22,990 bases of DNA. Source: CAZPLZ01 sp964587525 (lineage in GTDB: Bacteria > Oederibacteriota > CAKKQC01). The notes below the pieces were generated by a model. The model worked only from the letters and a program-made list of their open reading frames with translations. It had not been told where the DNA came from and did not search any database. The DNA lies in assembly GCA_964587525.1 (NCBI GenBank), contig CAZPLZ010000026.1, positions 1 through 22,990 on the forward strand, written 5' to 3'. This document shows positions 14,548 to 21,802 of this stretch, piece by piece. Made by a program: the position numbers and the translations under genes. Position 1 is the stretch's first letter, and every line of letters starts with the position of its first letter.

Positions 14548-17543
14548 CAGCCAGCCGGCAGCTTCATCGTGCCCTGGACGGAGGGAAACAGGACGTAGCC
14601 GTTCGTTACCCCGAACTCGTACAGCTCCTTGGTGACCAGCACATCGTGCCGGCAGTACTCGATCAGCTTGGCGAGGTTGTGCTCCCTGAACAAGCGCACC
14701 GCCTCCACGCCGTCGGCCAGCTTCCCCTTGCCGAGCGTCGCGCGAGCGAGATCATCCAGCCTGACCCGGCGCTTGAGGATCGCGTGCACGTGCTCCAGCA
14801 GATCAAGCGTGGGCAGCCGGTCCAGGTCCGCGCGGGGCACGTAGGCGGACAGCACCTCGTAATCGAAGCTTTTCACGTTAAACCCAACGATGAGGCGAGC
14901 GCGGCGCAGCTCGTCATAGAGAGCTTGTGCCTCGTGCTCCAGGTATTCACGGAATGAGCCAGATTCCAGATCGTAGATAACCCCTACGGACATACGCATC
15001 TCGCGTTTATGGTCCCACCCGCCAACTTCCTCAGCGAGCTTCTGCGTCTCCAGGTCGAAGATGACCGTGTGCCCCTCCCCCCTCTCCCTTATTCCCTCTC
15101 CCCCCGATGGGGGGGTGAGTGGTCGCGAAGCGACCGAGGGACGAACGCCTTTGAGGGCCGAGGAGCGAGGCTTTGCGAGTGAACGAGGCCCCAAAGGCTG
15201 ATGAGGGTTAGGGTGAGGGGGGAGGTCGTCTGCGGGGCGAGTCCCCGAGCCCGGGATAAAAGGAGAGGGGGCATCGTGAGCCGTGGGCTGTGCGGTGGAG
15301 GTGAAGGCATGCGCGAGCGCTAGAGCACCCGCCTTGTCCAACGGCGCGTTACGGCTGCCACACTTGGGACTGTGGATGCACGAAGGACACCCAGCCTCGC
15401 ACGGGCACGCGGCCAAGTGCGCCGCCACCTTCGTGAGCAGCTCCAGGTAGATATCGTAGGCGTGCCGTGCCAGCCCAACCCCCCCCGGCACGCCGTCATA
15501 GATAAATATTGAAGCGGTCCCGGTGTGTGGGTGATGCGGCGTGGAGATCCCTCCGAGGTCCCAGCGGTCGCACAATGCGAAGAGTGGAAAGAGCGCAATC
15601 GAGACATGCTCCAGCGCGTGCAAGGCCCCTTGAAGACTTCGACCTGGAGTCTTCACGACCTGCTGCAGGGCATACGGCACGACGAGCCATACCGCCTGGG
15701 TCTCGAACTCCTGCGGTGGCAACGAAAGCGCATGCTCGCTCAGCGTCCCGCCGCCGCGCACCAGCTTGCGTTCGTATCCAACCACGCGGCTGGTCACTCG
15801 GACCTCGCCCCACGCCAGCCGGCCGGGCTCGAACTCTCGCTCGCCGAGCTGCCTGAGCACCGTGGTCTCCTCATTCGTGATGGCCTGGGTGTAATAGTCA
15901 ACGGTGACGGCCCGCACGGTCACCCGGCGCGCGTCCTGATTGAGGTGCGTGGTCTCGAACGTGGACCCCGCGTGGAGATAGATCGCCCGCGGGTGACACT
16001 CCTTGAAGACACGGAACCCGTCCACCGTGCCCAGGGCCTTGCCATCTTCCTCCTCGATCAGAAAGGACTCCCCAACGGAGCGAATGTTCACATGCCGTTG
16101 CGGGCTTTTAAGCGACGTAAACCAGCGGCGCTCCGCCGCAGCTTCCAGCAGGCGGCCTGAAGCTTTCAGCTCCTCCACACGCGGAAGCAGCGAAGGTCCA
16201 AAGAACGCCTCATCCGTGGGGACCAGTGGCAGCTCCGCCGCCGCACAGACCAGGTGCGCCTTCAGGATCGCGGGGTTCGCCTCGTCCAGCAGCAACCGCT
16301 CGGGCGGCTGGTTGAAAAACTCTAACGGGTGGGCCAAGTAATACAGGTCCAACGCGTCCTCCATACCAATCAGCGCGATCAGCGCAGCTTTGGAACCCCG
16401 CCCCACCCGGCCGGCCCGCTGCCAGGTCGAAAGCATGGTGCCCGGAAAGCCGACCAGCAGGCAGGCATCCAGGCCTCCGATGTCGATCCCAAGCTCCAGC
16501 GCGGATGTCGTGATGATACCGGAGAGCTCGTCCCGCGTGAGCGCGCGCTCCAGCGCCCGCCGCTCCTCGGGCAAGTAGCCGGCACGGTAGGCCTTCACTT
16601 GACCCGCCAGGTCTGGTGCCCGTTCGGCGAGCCACAGCGAGAGCAGCTCCGTGATTTTTCTCGCTTTGGTGAAGGTGATCGTCTTCAGGCCCGCCCGCAG
16701 GACACACTCCATGAGCTCGCACGTTTCGGTATAGGCGTTAGCGCGTGGCTTGATAAGCGCGAAGAAGCGCGGGGCCGCCGGGGCCCCACTGTCAGCGATG
16801 ACCGTGAATGTTTCGCCGGTGAGCCTCCTCAGAAACTCATCGGGGTTGCACAACGTGGCGGAGGTCACGATAAATTGCGGCGTGGCTCCGTAGTGCGCGC
16901 ACACGCGCTTCAGCCGCCGCAGGATCCCCGAGACGTGTGACCCAAAGACCCCACGGTACGTATGCGCCTCATCCAGGATGACGTATCGCAGCTTGCTTAA
17001 GAACCCCGCCCACGCCGAGTGGAAGGCCAGCACCGAGCGGTGCACCATGTCAGGATTGGACAGCACCAGCGCTGGTGGGGCGGACCGGATCCGGGTCCGG
17101 GCGGCGGAGGGCGTGTCCCCGTCGTAGAGCGCCGCTGAAAGCCTTGCGGTCGCAGGGAGGTGCGCACCCAGCTCCTCCACAAGCCGGCGCTGGTCCTGCG
17201 CGAGCGCCTTGAGCGGGGCGAGGTACAAGGCATGCGCGTCGTCGCCCTCAAGCCGCCGCTCCCAGAGGGAAAGGAGGTAGATGAAGCTTTTGCCAGAGGC
17301 GGTCGGCGTCGTGATGGCAACGTGCACCCCATCCCGGATGGCCCGGATGGCCTGGGCCTGGTGAGTGTAGAGTTTATGGATCCCTTTGTGCCTGAGCAAC
17401 AACAGTAACGCTGGAGGCAACGGCAAGGACTCGAACTGGGGCTCCCGGGCAGCGTACCGTTCGACGTGCACGAGCCGGCCACGCCATTCCGCGCTACAGC
17501 GCAAGTGCTGGATCAGTTCCTCCGCCACCGAGGTCTTCGCCAT
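14544..17543 (-). CDS. MrfA/YprA-type DEAD/DEAH helicase with DUF1998 zinc region, fused to MrfB/YprB-type DEDDy exonuclease
   Basis: 999 residues. The SF2 helicase core has motif I TPTASGKS (79-86), DEAH (191-194), VTSAT (226-230) and QRAGRVGRG (375-383). The DUF1998 (MrfA Zn2+-binding) region has clustered cysteines C713, C715, C719, C722 and C728 in CPCEAGCPSCIHSPKCG. A low-complexity linker follows (about 752-824). Then comes an RNase H-like exonuclease with FDLET (D830, E832), FNVKSFDY (N889, D894) and YCRHD (Y963, D967), the four acids plus tyrosine of the DEDDy class. In Bacillus subtilis MrfA and MrfB are separate neighbouring proteins acting together in mitomycin-lesion repair; here they are one chain. 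The linker is encoded by a 152-bp inverted-repeat element (15074-15225). The ATG at 17543 has GAAGG upstream. It leads the minus-strand cluster. Confidence 0.9.
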   Translation of the reverse strand: MAKTSVAEELIQHLRCSAEWRGRLVHVERYAAREPQFESLPLPPALLLLLRHKGIHKLYTHQAQAIRAIRDGVHVAITTPTASGKSFIYLLSLWERRLEGDDAHALYLAPLKALAQDQRRLVEELGAHLPATARLSAALYDGDTPSAARTRIRSAPPALVLSNPDMVHRSVLAFHSAWAGFLSKLRYVILDEAHTYRGVFGSHVSGILRRLKRVCAHYGATPQFIVTSATLCNPDEFLRRLTGETFTVIADSGAPAAPRFFALIKPRANAYTETCELMECVLRAGLKTITFTKARKITELLSLWLAERAPDLAGQVKAYRAGYLPEERRALERALTRDELSGIITTSALELGIDIGGLDACLLVGFPGTMLSTWQRAGRVGRGSKAALIALIGMEDALDLYYLAHPLEFFNQPPERLLLDEANPAILKAHLVCAAAELPLVPTDEAFFGPSLLPRVEELKASGRLLEAAAERRWFTSLKSPQRHVNIRSVGESFLIEEEDGKALGTVDGFRVFKECHPRAIYLHAGSTFETTHLNQDARRVTVRAVTVDYYTQAITNEETTVLRQLGEREFEPGRLAWGEVRVTSRVVGYERKLVRGGGTLSEHALSLPPQEFETQAVWLVVPYALQQVVKTPGRSLQGALHALEHVSIALFPLFALCDRWDLGGISTPHHPHTGTASIFIYDGVPGGVGLARHAYDIYLELLTKVAAHLAACPCEAGCPSCIHSPKCGSRNAPLDKAGALALAHAFTSTAQPTAHDAPSPFIPGSGTRPADDLPPHPNPHQPLGPRSLAKPRSSALKGVRPSVASRPLTPPSGGEGIRERGEGHTVIFDLETQKLAEEVGGWDHKREMRMSVGVIYDLESGSFREYLEHEAQALYDELRRARLIVGFNVKSFDYEVLSAYVPRADLDRLPTLDLLEHVHAILKRRVRLDDLARATLGKGKLADGVEAVRLFREHNLAKLIEYCRHDVLVTKELYEFGVTNGYVLFPSVQGTMKLPAGW
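15074..15225. repeat. Inverted-repeat (MITE-like) element forming an in-frame protein linker
   Basis: The ends are inverted repeats: 15074-15089 (CCTCCCCCCTCTCCCT) matches the complement of 15210-15225 at 15 of 16 positions. Inside are nested palindromes: CCCCCC-GAT-GGGGGG at 15100-15114, GGTCGC-GAA-GCGACC at 15121-15135, and GCCTTTGAGGGCC (15147-15159) against GGCCCCAAAGGC (15187-15198). The whole unit is read through in frame on the minus strand, giving helicase residues of about 773-823 (including PLTPPSGGEGIRERGEG). The composition is unlike the flanking domains. No target duplication is obvious. It looks like a non-autonomous repeat or intergenic palindromic element that became coding. 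Confidence 0.72.
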
Positions 17544-17661
17544 CTATGCCTTCGTATCCTATCATCAGCCTTTGGGGCCTCTTCTCGCTATGCGGCCTTT
17601 TCACCCCTTTAGGCTACTTGCAAAGGCGTGCTGCGAGAGAGTATGAATACGTAAGGGAGAT
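17544..17661. other. Divergent intergenic region between the helicase and secreted-protein genes
   Basis: 118 bases, the longest non-coding gap in the window. It holds the repeat fragment at 17562-17581 and a weak plus-strand promoter-like pair: TTGCAA (17618-17623), 18 bases, then TATGAA (17642-17647). The ribosome site AAGGGAG sits at 17653-17659. The predicted start of transcription would fall at the ribosome site, which weakens the promoter call. Promoters for both directions must lie in or near here unless transcription comes from further away. Confidence 0.4.
17562..17581. repeat. Fragment of the same repeat, upstream of the helicase gene
   Basis: TCATCAGCCTTTGGGGCCTC here is the exact complement of 15185-15204 inside the linker element, a 20-base perfect match. 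Downstream similarity is only loose (a CAAAGGCG recurs at about 17621-17628, as CAAAGGCG does in the element). This may be a decayed copy lying in the divergent intergenic region, 18 bases before the helicase start codon. Confidence 0.65.
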
Positions 17662-18294
17662 ATGAACGCCATGCTGTCTTTGCTCGTGGCTGTGTCTCTG
17701 GCCTCGGCTTCGGAACTGCTCGGTCCCATCCACCACCTGCAGGGCAAACACATCGGTGAGGGCGAAGCGCTCATGTGGGAGATCGAATACTTTGGCGCAG
17801 AGGGGCACGCGGTCGTGGATGAGACCGGCGGTCATTTTTATCATGACCGGTGCTGCGGCGGAGTGCAGACCGACAACCCTCGCTGGATCTATCCGCAACC
17901 CACGTGGGACACGTACCCGATGTACTACACTGGCACGACGATGCGCTATACGCTCACCCTCACGAACACGGGGGAGGCCAGCTACACCAACCTGCGCGTG
18001 GTGGTGATCCAGGAATATCTCAACACCGACGGCGATTGGGGTGAGTGGATCGGGCCGGACGCCACCAAGGACTGGAACCTCGAAGAGCTACGCGCTGGCC
18101 AGAGCGTGGTCTGGGAAGGTACGCTTGACATTCCACCAGGCGCCCATGGCGGGCTTTCTCGGACACACCTGCAGGTCCAGCGCGCAACGTTAGATCAACG
18201 AGAGACTGGGGACGTGATCATTGACGACACAAAAGTTGTCATCTGGTGTCCCCTACAGATGAAGCCTCTTCCCGAAACCGGGCCGACCAACTAA
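17662..18294 (+). CDS. Secreted protein of unknown function with an Ig-like (CARDB/DUF11-type) domain
   Basis: 210 residues. A clear signal peptide (residues 1-16, MLSLLVAVSLASA) with a likely cut after ASA. Residues 20-80 have no family I recognise and include vicinal cysteines C64-C65 in YHDRCCGG. Residues of about 90-200 look like a beta-sandwich of the kind found in CARDB/DUF11 repeats: MRYTLTLTNTGEASYTNLRV, VVIQEYLN, and LRAGQSVVWEGTLDIPPGA. Such domains usually pad or present other domains outside the cell. The ATG has AAGGGAG upstream at good spacing. It precedes comEC by 58 bases on the same strand, which could suggest a link to DNA uptake, but there is no direct evidence. It lacks the FlgD-like tail of the other secreted proteins here. 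Confidence 0.75.
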   Translation: MNAMLSLLVAVSLASASELLGPIHHLQGKHIGEGEALMWEIEYFGAEGHAVVDETGGHFYHDRCCGGVQTDNPRWIYPQPTWDTYPMYYTGTTMRYTLTLTNTGEASYTNLRVVVIQEYLNTDGDWGEWIGPDATKDWNLEELRAGQSVVWEGTLDIPPGAHGGLSRTHLQVQRATLDQRETGDVIIDDTKVVIWCPLQMKPLPETGPTN

Positions 18295-18352
18295 CCCCTC
18301 GCTGACCACCACACCCATCCCGTTTGAGCTGAAGCTCATTCGTGGAGCCCCC

Positions 18353-20716
18353 ATGGCCTGGGGCGTGGGCGCCCTCGGACTGGGGATCTTCCTCAATAAT
18401 GCCGTCCCCGCTCCTGGATGGCTCCTCGGAATTGTCGCTGCTCTCGCAGCTCTTCTCGCCTGGGCAGCCCGCACGCGGTGCGAGCTCATCGCGTGGCTCT
18501 TCGCCTTTCTCGCGGCCGGGGCCATCGGGGCGCTACGATTCGCCGCACTTCACCAGCCACTTCCCCCCGACCACCTCGCGTCTCTCCCGCTACCCTTCAA
18601 GGGCACCGTGATCGAGGGCACCATCGCTGGAGCTCCCAGAGTGTATCCAGCGCGCGGCACCACCACGGTCCTCCTCGCTGTCCGCACCGTGAAGGGGCCC
18701 ACCCTGGCCGCTCAACCTGCACAGGGGCTGGTGCGGGTCACCCTGCACTGGACCGCCCTGGAGCTTGCGTATGGCGATCTCATCCGCATCGAGGGCACCC
18801 TGTTCGCACCCTCGCCCCCCACCAACCCTGGTCAATCCGACTACCGTACCACCCTCGCGCGCCGTGGCATCCACGCGCTTATGTCCACGTGGAATCCGGA
18901 AGATCTCTCGGTTCAAGCGAGGCGCCGGGGACATCCCCTCAAGCACCGCCTGCTCTACCTGCGGCGCTGGGCCACCGAGCGGCTGGCCGCGAGCGTGGGA
19001 TCACCCGAGAGCGAGGTGCTGGGATCCATCGTGTTCGGATTCCGATCTGGCCTCTCGCCGGAGCTCCTGGAGTCCTTTCGGATCACCGGGCTCATGCACA
19101 TTCTCGTGGCCTCAGGGATGAATGTCGGCCTACTGGCCTGGCTCTGCCTGGCACTCTTTAGTGCCCTGGGCCTCCCGCGGGTGCGCGCCGCACCGCTCAC
19201 GCTGCCCATCCTAATCGCGTTTCTCCTGCTGTGCGGTGCTGATCCTCCGCTCACACGGGCCACCCTCATGTTCGGCTTGCTGGTCGGCGCGCAGGCACTC
19301 GGACGCGCCACTGCGCCGCTGAACGCTCTCGGCGCTGCCGCCGTCCTCATCCTGCTCGCCGAACCCTTGGCGCTGTGGGACCGCTCCTTCCAGTTCTCCT
19401 ACGCGGCCACATTCGGTGTGATGGCGCTCGCGCCGTGGGTGGTCAAACGCCGAGGCCGATTACCGCGCTGGGTCGCCGAGGTGGTGGCATGTACGATTGC
19501 CGCCCAGCTCGCGCTGCTCCCACTGCTCGCAGACACCTTCGCCACCGTGCCGCTTCTGGGCGCGCTGGCCAATTTTTTTGTGACGCCACTCATGGGCCTC
19601 TTCCTCACCGGCGGTCTCGCCCTGCTGGCCCTGGGCTGGATCCCACTCCTGGGCCCAGCCTTGGGTGCAGCGCTCAAGCTCAGCCTGGCCGCAGTCCTCA
19701 CCGTGGTGGACGCGTTTGCACGGGTTCCACTCGCTTCCGTGGTGGCGCCGCCCTTCTCTGTAGCGGCGCTGCTGGCCTATGTCGCGTGGACGAGCGGCGG
19801 GTTGCTCTGGCTCACGGCGCCTCGCGGTCCCCTCTGGCCAAAAATTCTCTGTTTGACTGGCGCCTTCGGCATGGCCTCGCTTCTCTGGCGGGCAGCCCTG
19901 ACCCCTGCGCCGCGGGAACTCGCCATCACCTTCCTGGACGTGGGCCAGGGACTCGCCGCCGTGATCCGGCTGCCCTCGGGTCGGACCATCCTGTGGGACG
20001 CCGGCCGGCCGTTTGCGGGCAGCGCGGTGGTGGCTCCGTTTCTCAAATCCTTTGGCATCGGGCGGCTGGCCGCGGTGGTTCTCACCCACCCGCATCACGA
20101 TCACGTCGGGGGGATGCCAACGGTGCTCCGCCAGCTCCCCACGGACACGGTCCTGCTTACCGGACACGGGTTCAATCGCACCAAAATGTTCACGGAGCTG
20201 CGCCGGCTGCTGCTCGCCGGACATGCGCCGTGCCGGCTCCTCTTTGACGGCGTCGAGCTCACCGGGGAACCTGGTGTGCGGCTTCTGTTCTTGCATCCGC
20301 CTCGCGGGTGGTTCCAGGACGCCCCCCATGCGCAGCTGAAAGACGAAAACTCCGCCGTGCTCGCGATCGAGTACAAGAACACGGCGGCCCTGCTCACCGG
20401 GGACATCAAGGCACGCAGCGAGCGCCGGTTGCAGAGCAGGCTCGACACCTTGCCCCCCGCACGCCTCTTGCAGGTTCCACACCACGGCAGCGTGTATGGC
20501 AGCACACGGGAATTCCTTGCAGCCGTGCGTCCACAACATGCGGTCGTGAGCGCAGGGGCGAACAACCGGTTCGGCCATCCGCACCCCGCAATCGTGATCC
20601 GGTATCGGGATCAGGGGGCCCGGCTGTGGCAGACAGCGCGGACCGGTGCCATCGTCGCCACCTCCGACGGCCACCACTGGTCCGTCGCGGCCAGCGCCAC
20701 CAAAGGTGGCAACTAA
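18353..20716 (+). CDS. comEC: ComEC/Rec2 family DNA-uptake channel with metallo-beta-lactamase domain
   Basis: 787 residues, typical full length. The N-terminal part has membrane segments and a DUF4131-like soluble domain (about 60-180). The Competence domain (about 210-490) shows GSIVFGFRSGL, RITGLMHILVASGMNVGLLA, DPPLTRATLMFGLL and WDRSFQFSYAATFGVMAL. The C-terminal metallo-beta-lactamase domain has FLDVGQGLAAVIRLPSG, TILWDAG, HPHHDHVGG (H579-H584), LLTGDI (D684) and VPHHGSVYG (H710/H711). ComEC forms the inner-membrane channel that passes single-stranded DNA into the cytoplasm during natural transformation; its beta-lactamase domain is proposed to degrade the other strand. The ATG at 18353 has GGAG five bases upstream. 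The frame is open further up to a CTG at 18302, so a slightly longer N-terminus is possible. No other com gene is visible. Confidence 0.93.
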   Translation: MAWGVGALGLGIFLNNAVPAPGWLLGIVAALAALLAWAARTRCELIAWLFAFLAAGAIGALRFAALHQPLPPDHLASLPLPFKGTVIEGTIAGAPRVYPARGTTTVLLAVRTVKGPTLAAQPAQGLVRVTLHWTALELAYGDLIRIEGTLFAPSPPTNPGQSDYRTTLARRGIHALMSTWNPEDLSVQARRRGHPLKHRLLYLRRWATERLAASVGSPESEVLGSIVFGFRSGLSPELLESFRITGLMHILVASGMNVGLLAWLCLALFSALGLPRVRAAPLTLPILIAFLLLCGADPPLTRATLMFGLLVGAQALGRATAPLNALGAAAVLILLAEPLALWDRSFQFSYAATFGVMALAPWVVKRRGRLPRWVAEVVACTIAAQLALLPLLADTFATVPLLGALANFFVTPLMGLFLTGGLALLALGWIPLLGPALGAALKLSLAAVLTVVDAFARVPLASVVAPPFSVAALLAYVAWTSGGLLWLTAPRGPLWPKILCLTGAFGMASLLWRAALTPAPRELAITFLDVGQGLAAVIRLPSGRTILWDAGRPFAGSAVVAPFLKSFGIGRLAAVVLTHPHHDHVGGMPTVLRQLPTDTVLLTGHGFNRTKMFTELRRLLLAGHAPCRLLFDGVELTGEPGVRLLFLHPPRGWFQDAPHAQLKDENSAVLAIEYKNTAALLTGDIKARSERRLQSRLDTLPPARLLQVPHHGSVYGSTREFLAAVRPQHAVVSAGANNRFGHPHPAIVIRYRDQGARLWQTARTGAIVATSDGHHWSVAASATKGGN

Positions 20717-20724
20717 AGCGCATA

Positions 20725-20753
20725 TTGTGAGGTCTTGGGTCCCCCGATATAGT
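20725..20753 (+). promoter_or_regulatory. Sigma-70-like promoter upstream of the third PorV-like gene
   Basis: TTGTGA (20725-20730), a 17-base spacer, then TATAGT (20748-20753). That is four of six and five of six consensus positions at ideal spacing, in an AT-rich patch within a GC-rich region. Transcription would begin near 20760, just before the ribosome site AGGAG (20761-20765) and the ATG at 20777, giving a short leader. This suggests the PorV/glycosyltransferase pair can be expressed separately from comEC. Confidence 0.55.
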
Positions 20754-20776
20754 TTTAGAAAGGAGCGGTTCGTTTC

Positions 20777-21802
20777 ATGAAACTTGGGATGCTCATCGTC
20801 TGCGCGCTCTCCCTCATCGCCTCAAGGCCCCAAGCTGGCTCAGGCGTTGCAGGAGCCGATATCCTCAAAATCCCGGTTGAAGCGCGGGGTTGGGGGCTTG
20901 GAACGGCCTACTCAGCCATCGCCGACGACGTCGGAGCCATGGCGTACAATCCGGCCGGATTGAGCTCCAGTGATATGCGTGAGGTGCGGCTCACGTACAT
21001 GGGCCTGTTTGAGGGCACCAATCTTTGGTCTGTGCTGTTCTCATTCCCCGCGGGCCGCTGGGCCACCCTCGGCGGCATGATGATCGTCCGTACCCTCCCC
21101 ACCATCGCCAACCAGGGAACGGACAATCGCCCGCTGCTGGGTCCCACGAGCGTGAACGCGAGCGATTCGGTGTTCGGTTTGTACGCTGCATTCAGGTTCA
21201 GCCACCTGCTGCCAGGGGTGCGGATCGTCTCCCCCCTGTCCATCGGGATGGGGATCAAGCAGGTCAACATGAACATCGCGGGATTCAAGGCCAATGCCAC
21301 CGCGACAGATATTGGGCTTCTCCTCGCCCTGGATACGATTCACCTGGCCCTGGTCGGGCAGCATCTCGGCGGCGGGTACTCGTTCCCCGGCGCCCTTGAG
21401 GCCGACGCGCTGCCGCAGACGCTGCGCATCGCCTTCGCCGTCGTCGCGTATGAGGACGCCAGCAACTCCCTGATGTTAGCTCTTGAGGATGCCTCGTACA
21501 TCGGCGTGTCCTCGAGACAGAAATTTGGCGATACGATCAAAACCGTCCGCGAAAGTTTGAACGTGCTGGGCATCGGCGCCGAGTACTGGCGGTTGAAGAA
21601 AATGAGCGTCCGGCTTGGCTATGTCCAACCATGGGGTTCCGGCTCGAACACCTTCACGAGCGGACGCGGCCTGGCGCTTGGCATCTCGTTCCGCTTCTTC
21701 ACGACACGGATTTCGTACCAGATCGACGCCGCGTACCGGCCGCTCTCGCTGGGCTCCAAGCAGCAGGACGCCGTAGTCTTTTCACTCACCCTTCGCCTCT
21801 GA
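20777..21802 (+). CDS. PorV/PorQ (UPF0164)-like outer-membrane protein, third copy
   Basis: 341 residues with a signal peptide (about 1-21, MLIVCALSLIASRPQAGSG). The family signature is clear: ILKIPVEARGWGLGTAYSAI, then DDVGAMAYNPAGLSSSDMRE, close to the UPF0164 consensus. Predicted strands fill the rest, with SIGMGIKQVNMNIAGFKA, ALVGQHLGGGYSFPG, LGIGAEYWRLKKMSVRLGY and GLALGISFRFFTTRISYQID, ending VVFSLTLRL. Of the three copies in the window this is the closest to the usual family pattern. The start has AGGAG 11 bases upstream, a slightly long spacing. It has its own promoter-like site and is followed with overlap by a membrane glycosyltransferase-like gene. No FlgD-tail cargo gene lies directly before it, unlike the other two copies. 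Confidence 0.85.
   Translation: MKLGMLIVCALSLIASRPQAGSGVAGADILKIPVEARGWGLGTAYSAIADDVGAMAYNPAGLSSSDMREVRLTYMGLFEGTNLWSVLFSFPAGRWATLGGMMIVRTLPTIANQGTDNRPLLGPTSVNASDSVFGLYAAFRFSHLLPGVRIVSPLSIGMGIKQVNMNIAGFKANATATDIGLLLALDTIHLALVGQHLGGGYSFPGALEADALPQTLRIAFAVVAYEDASNSLMLALEDASYIGVSSRQKFGDTIKTVRESLNVLGIGAEYWRLKKMSVRLGYVQPWGSGSNTFTSGRGLALGISFRFFTTRISYQIDAAYRPLSLGSKQQDAVVFSLTLRL

Noticed and set aside
15072..15260. Possible frameshift or assembly artefact in the helicase gene at the low-complexity region
   Set aside because: The frame is continuous and both flanking domains are intact. The inverted-repeat structure explains the odd composition better, though resequencing of the G-runs would be wise.
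17618..17647. Promoter TTGCAA-18-TATGAA before the secreted-protein gene
   Set aside because: The match is modest, and transcription would start at or within the ribosome site, leaving almost no leader. Kept only as a note in the intergenic entry.
19460..20677. Long minus-strand open frame (405 codons) inside comEC
   Set aside because: Antisense to the fully conserved Competence and metallo-beta-lactamase domains; composition is Gly/Glu/Arg-rich without motifs.
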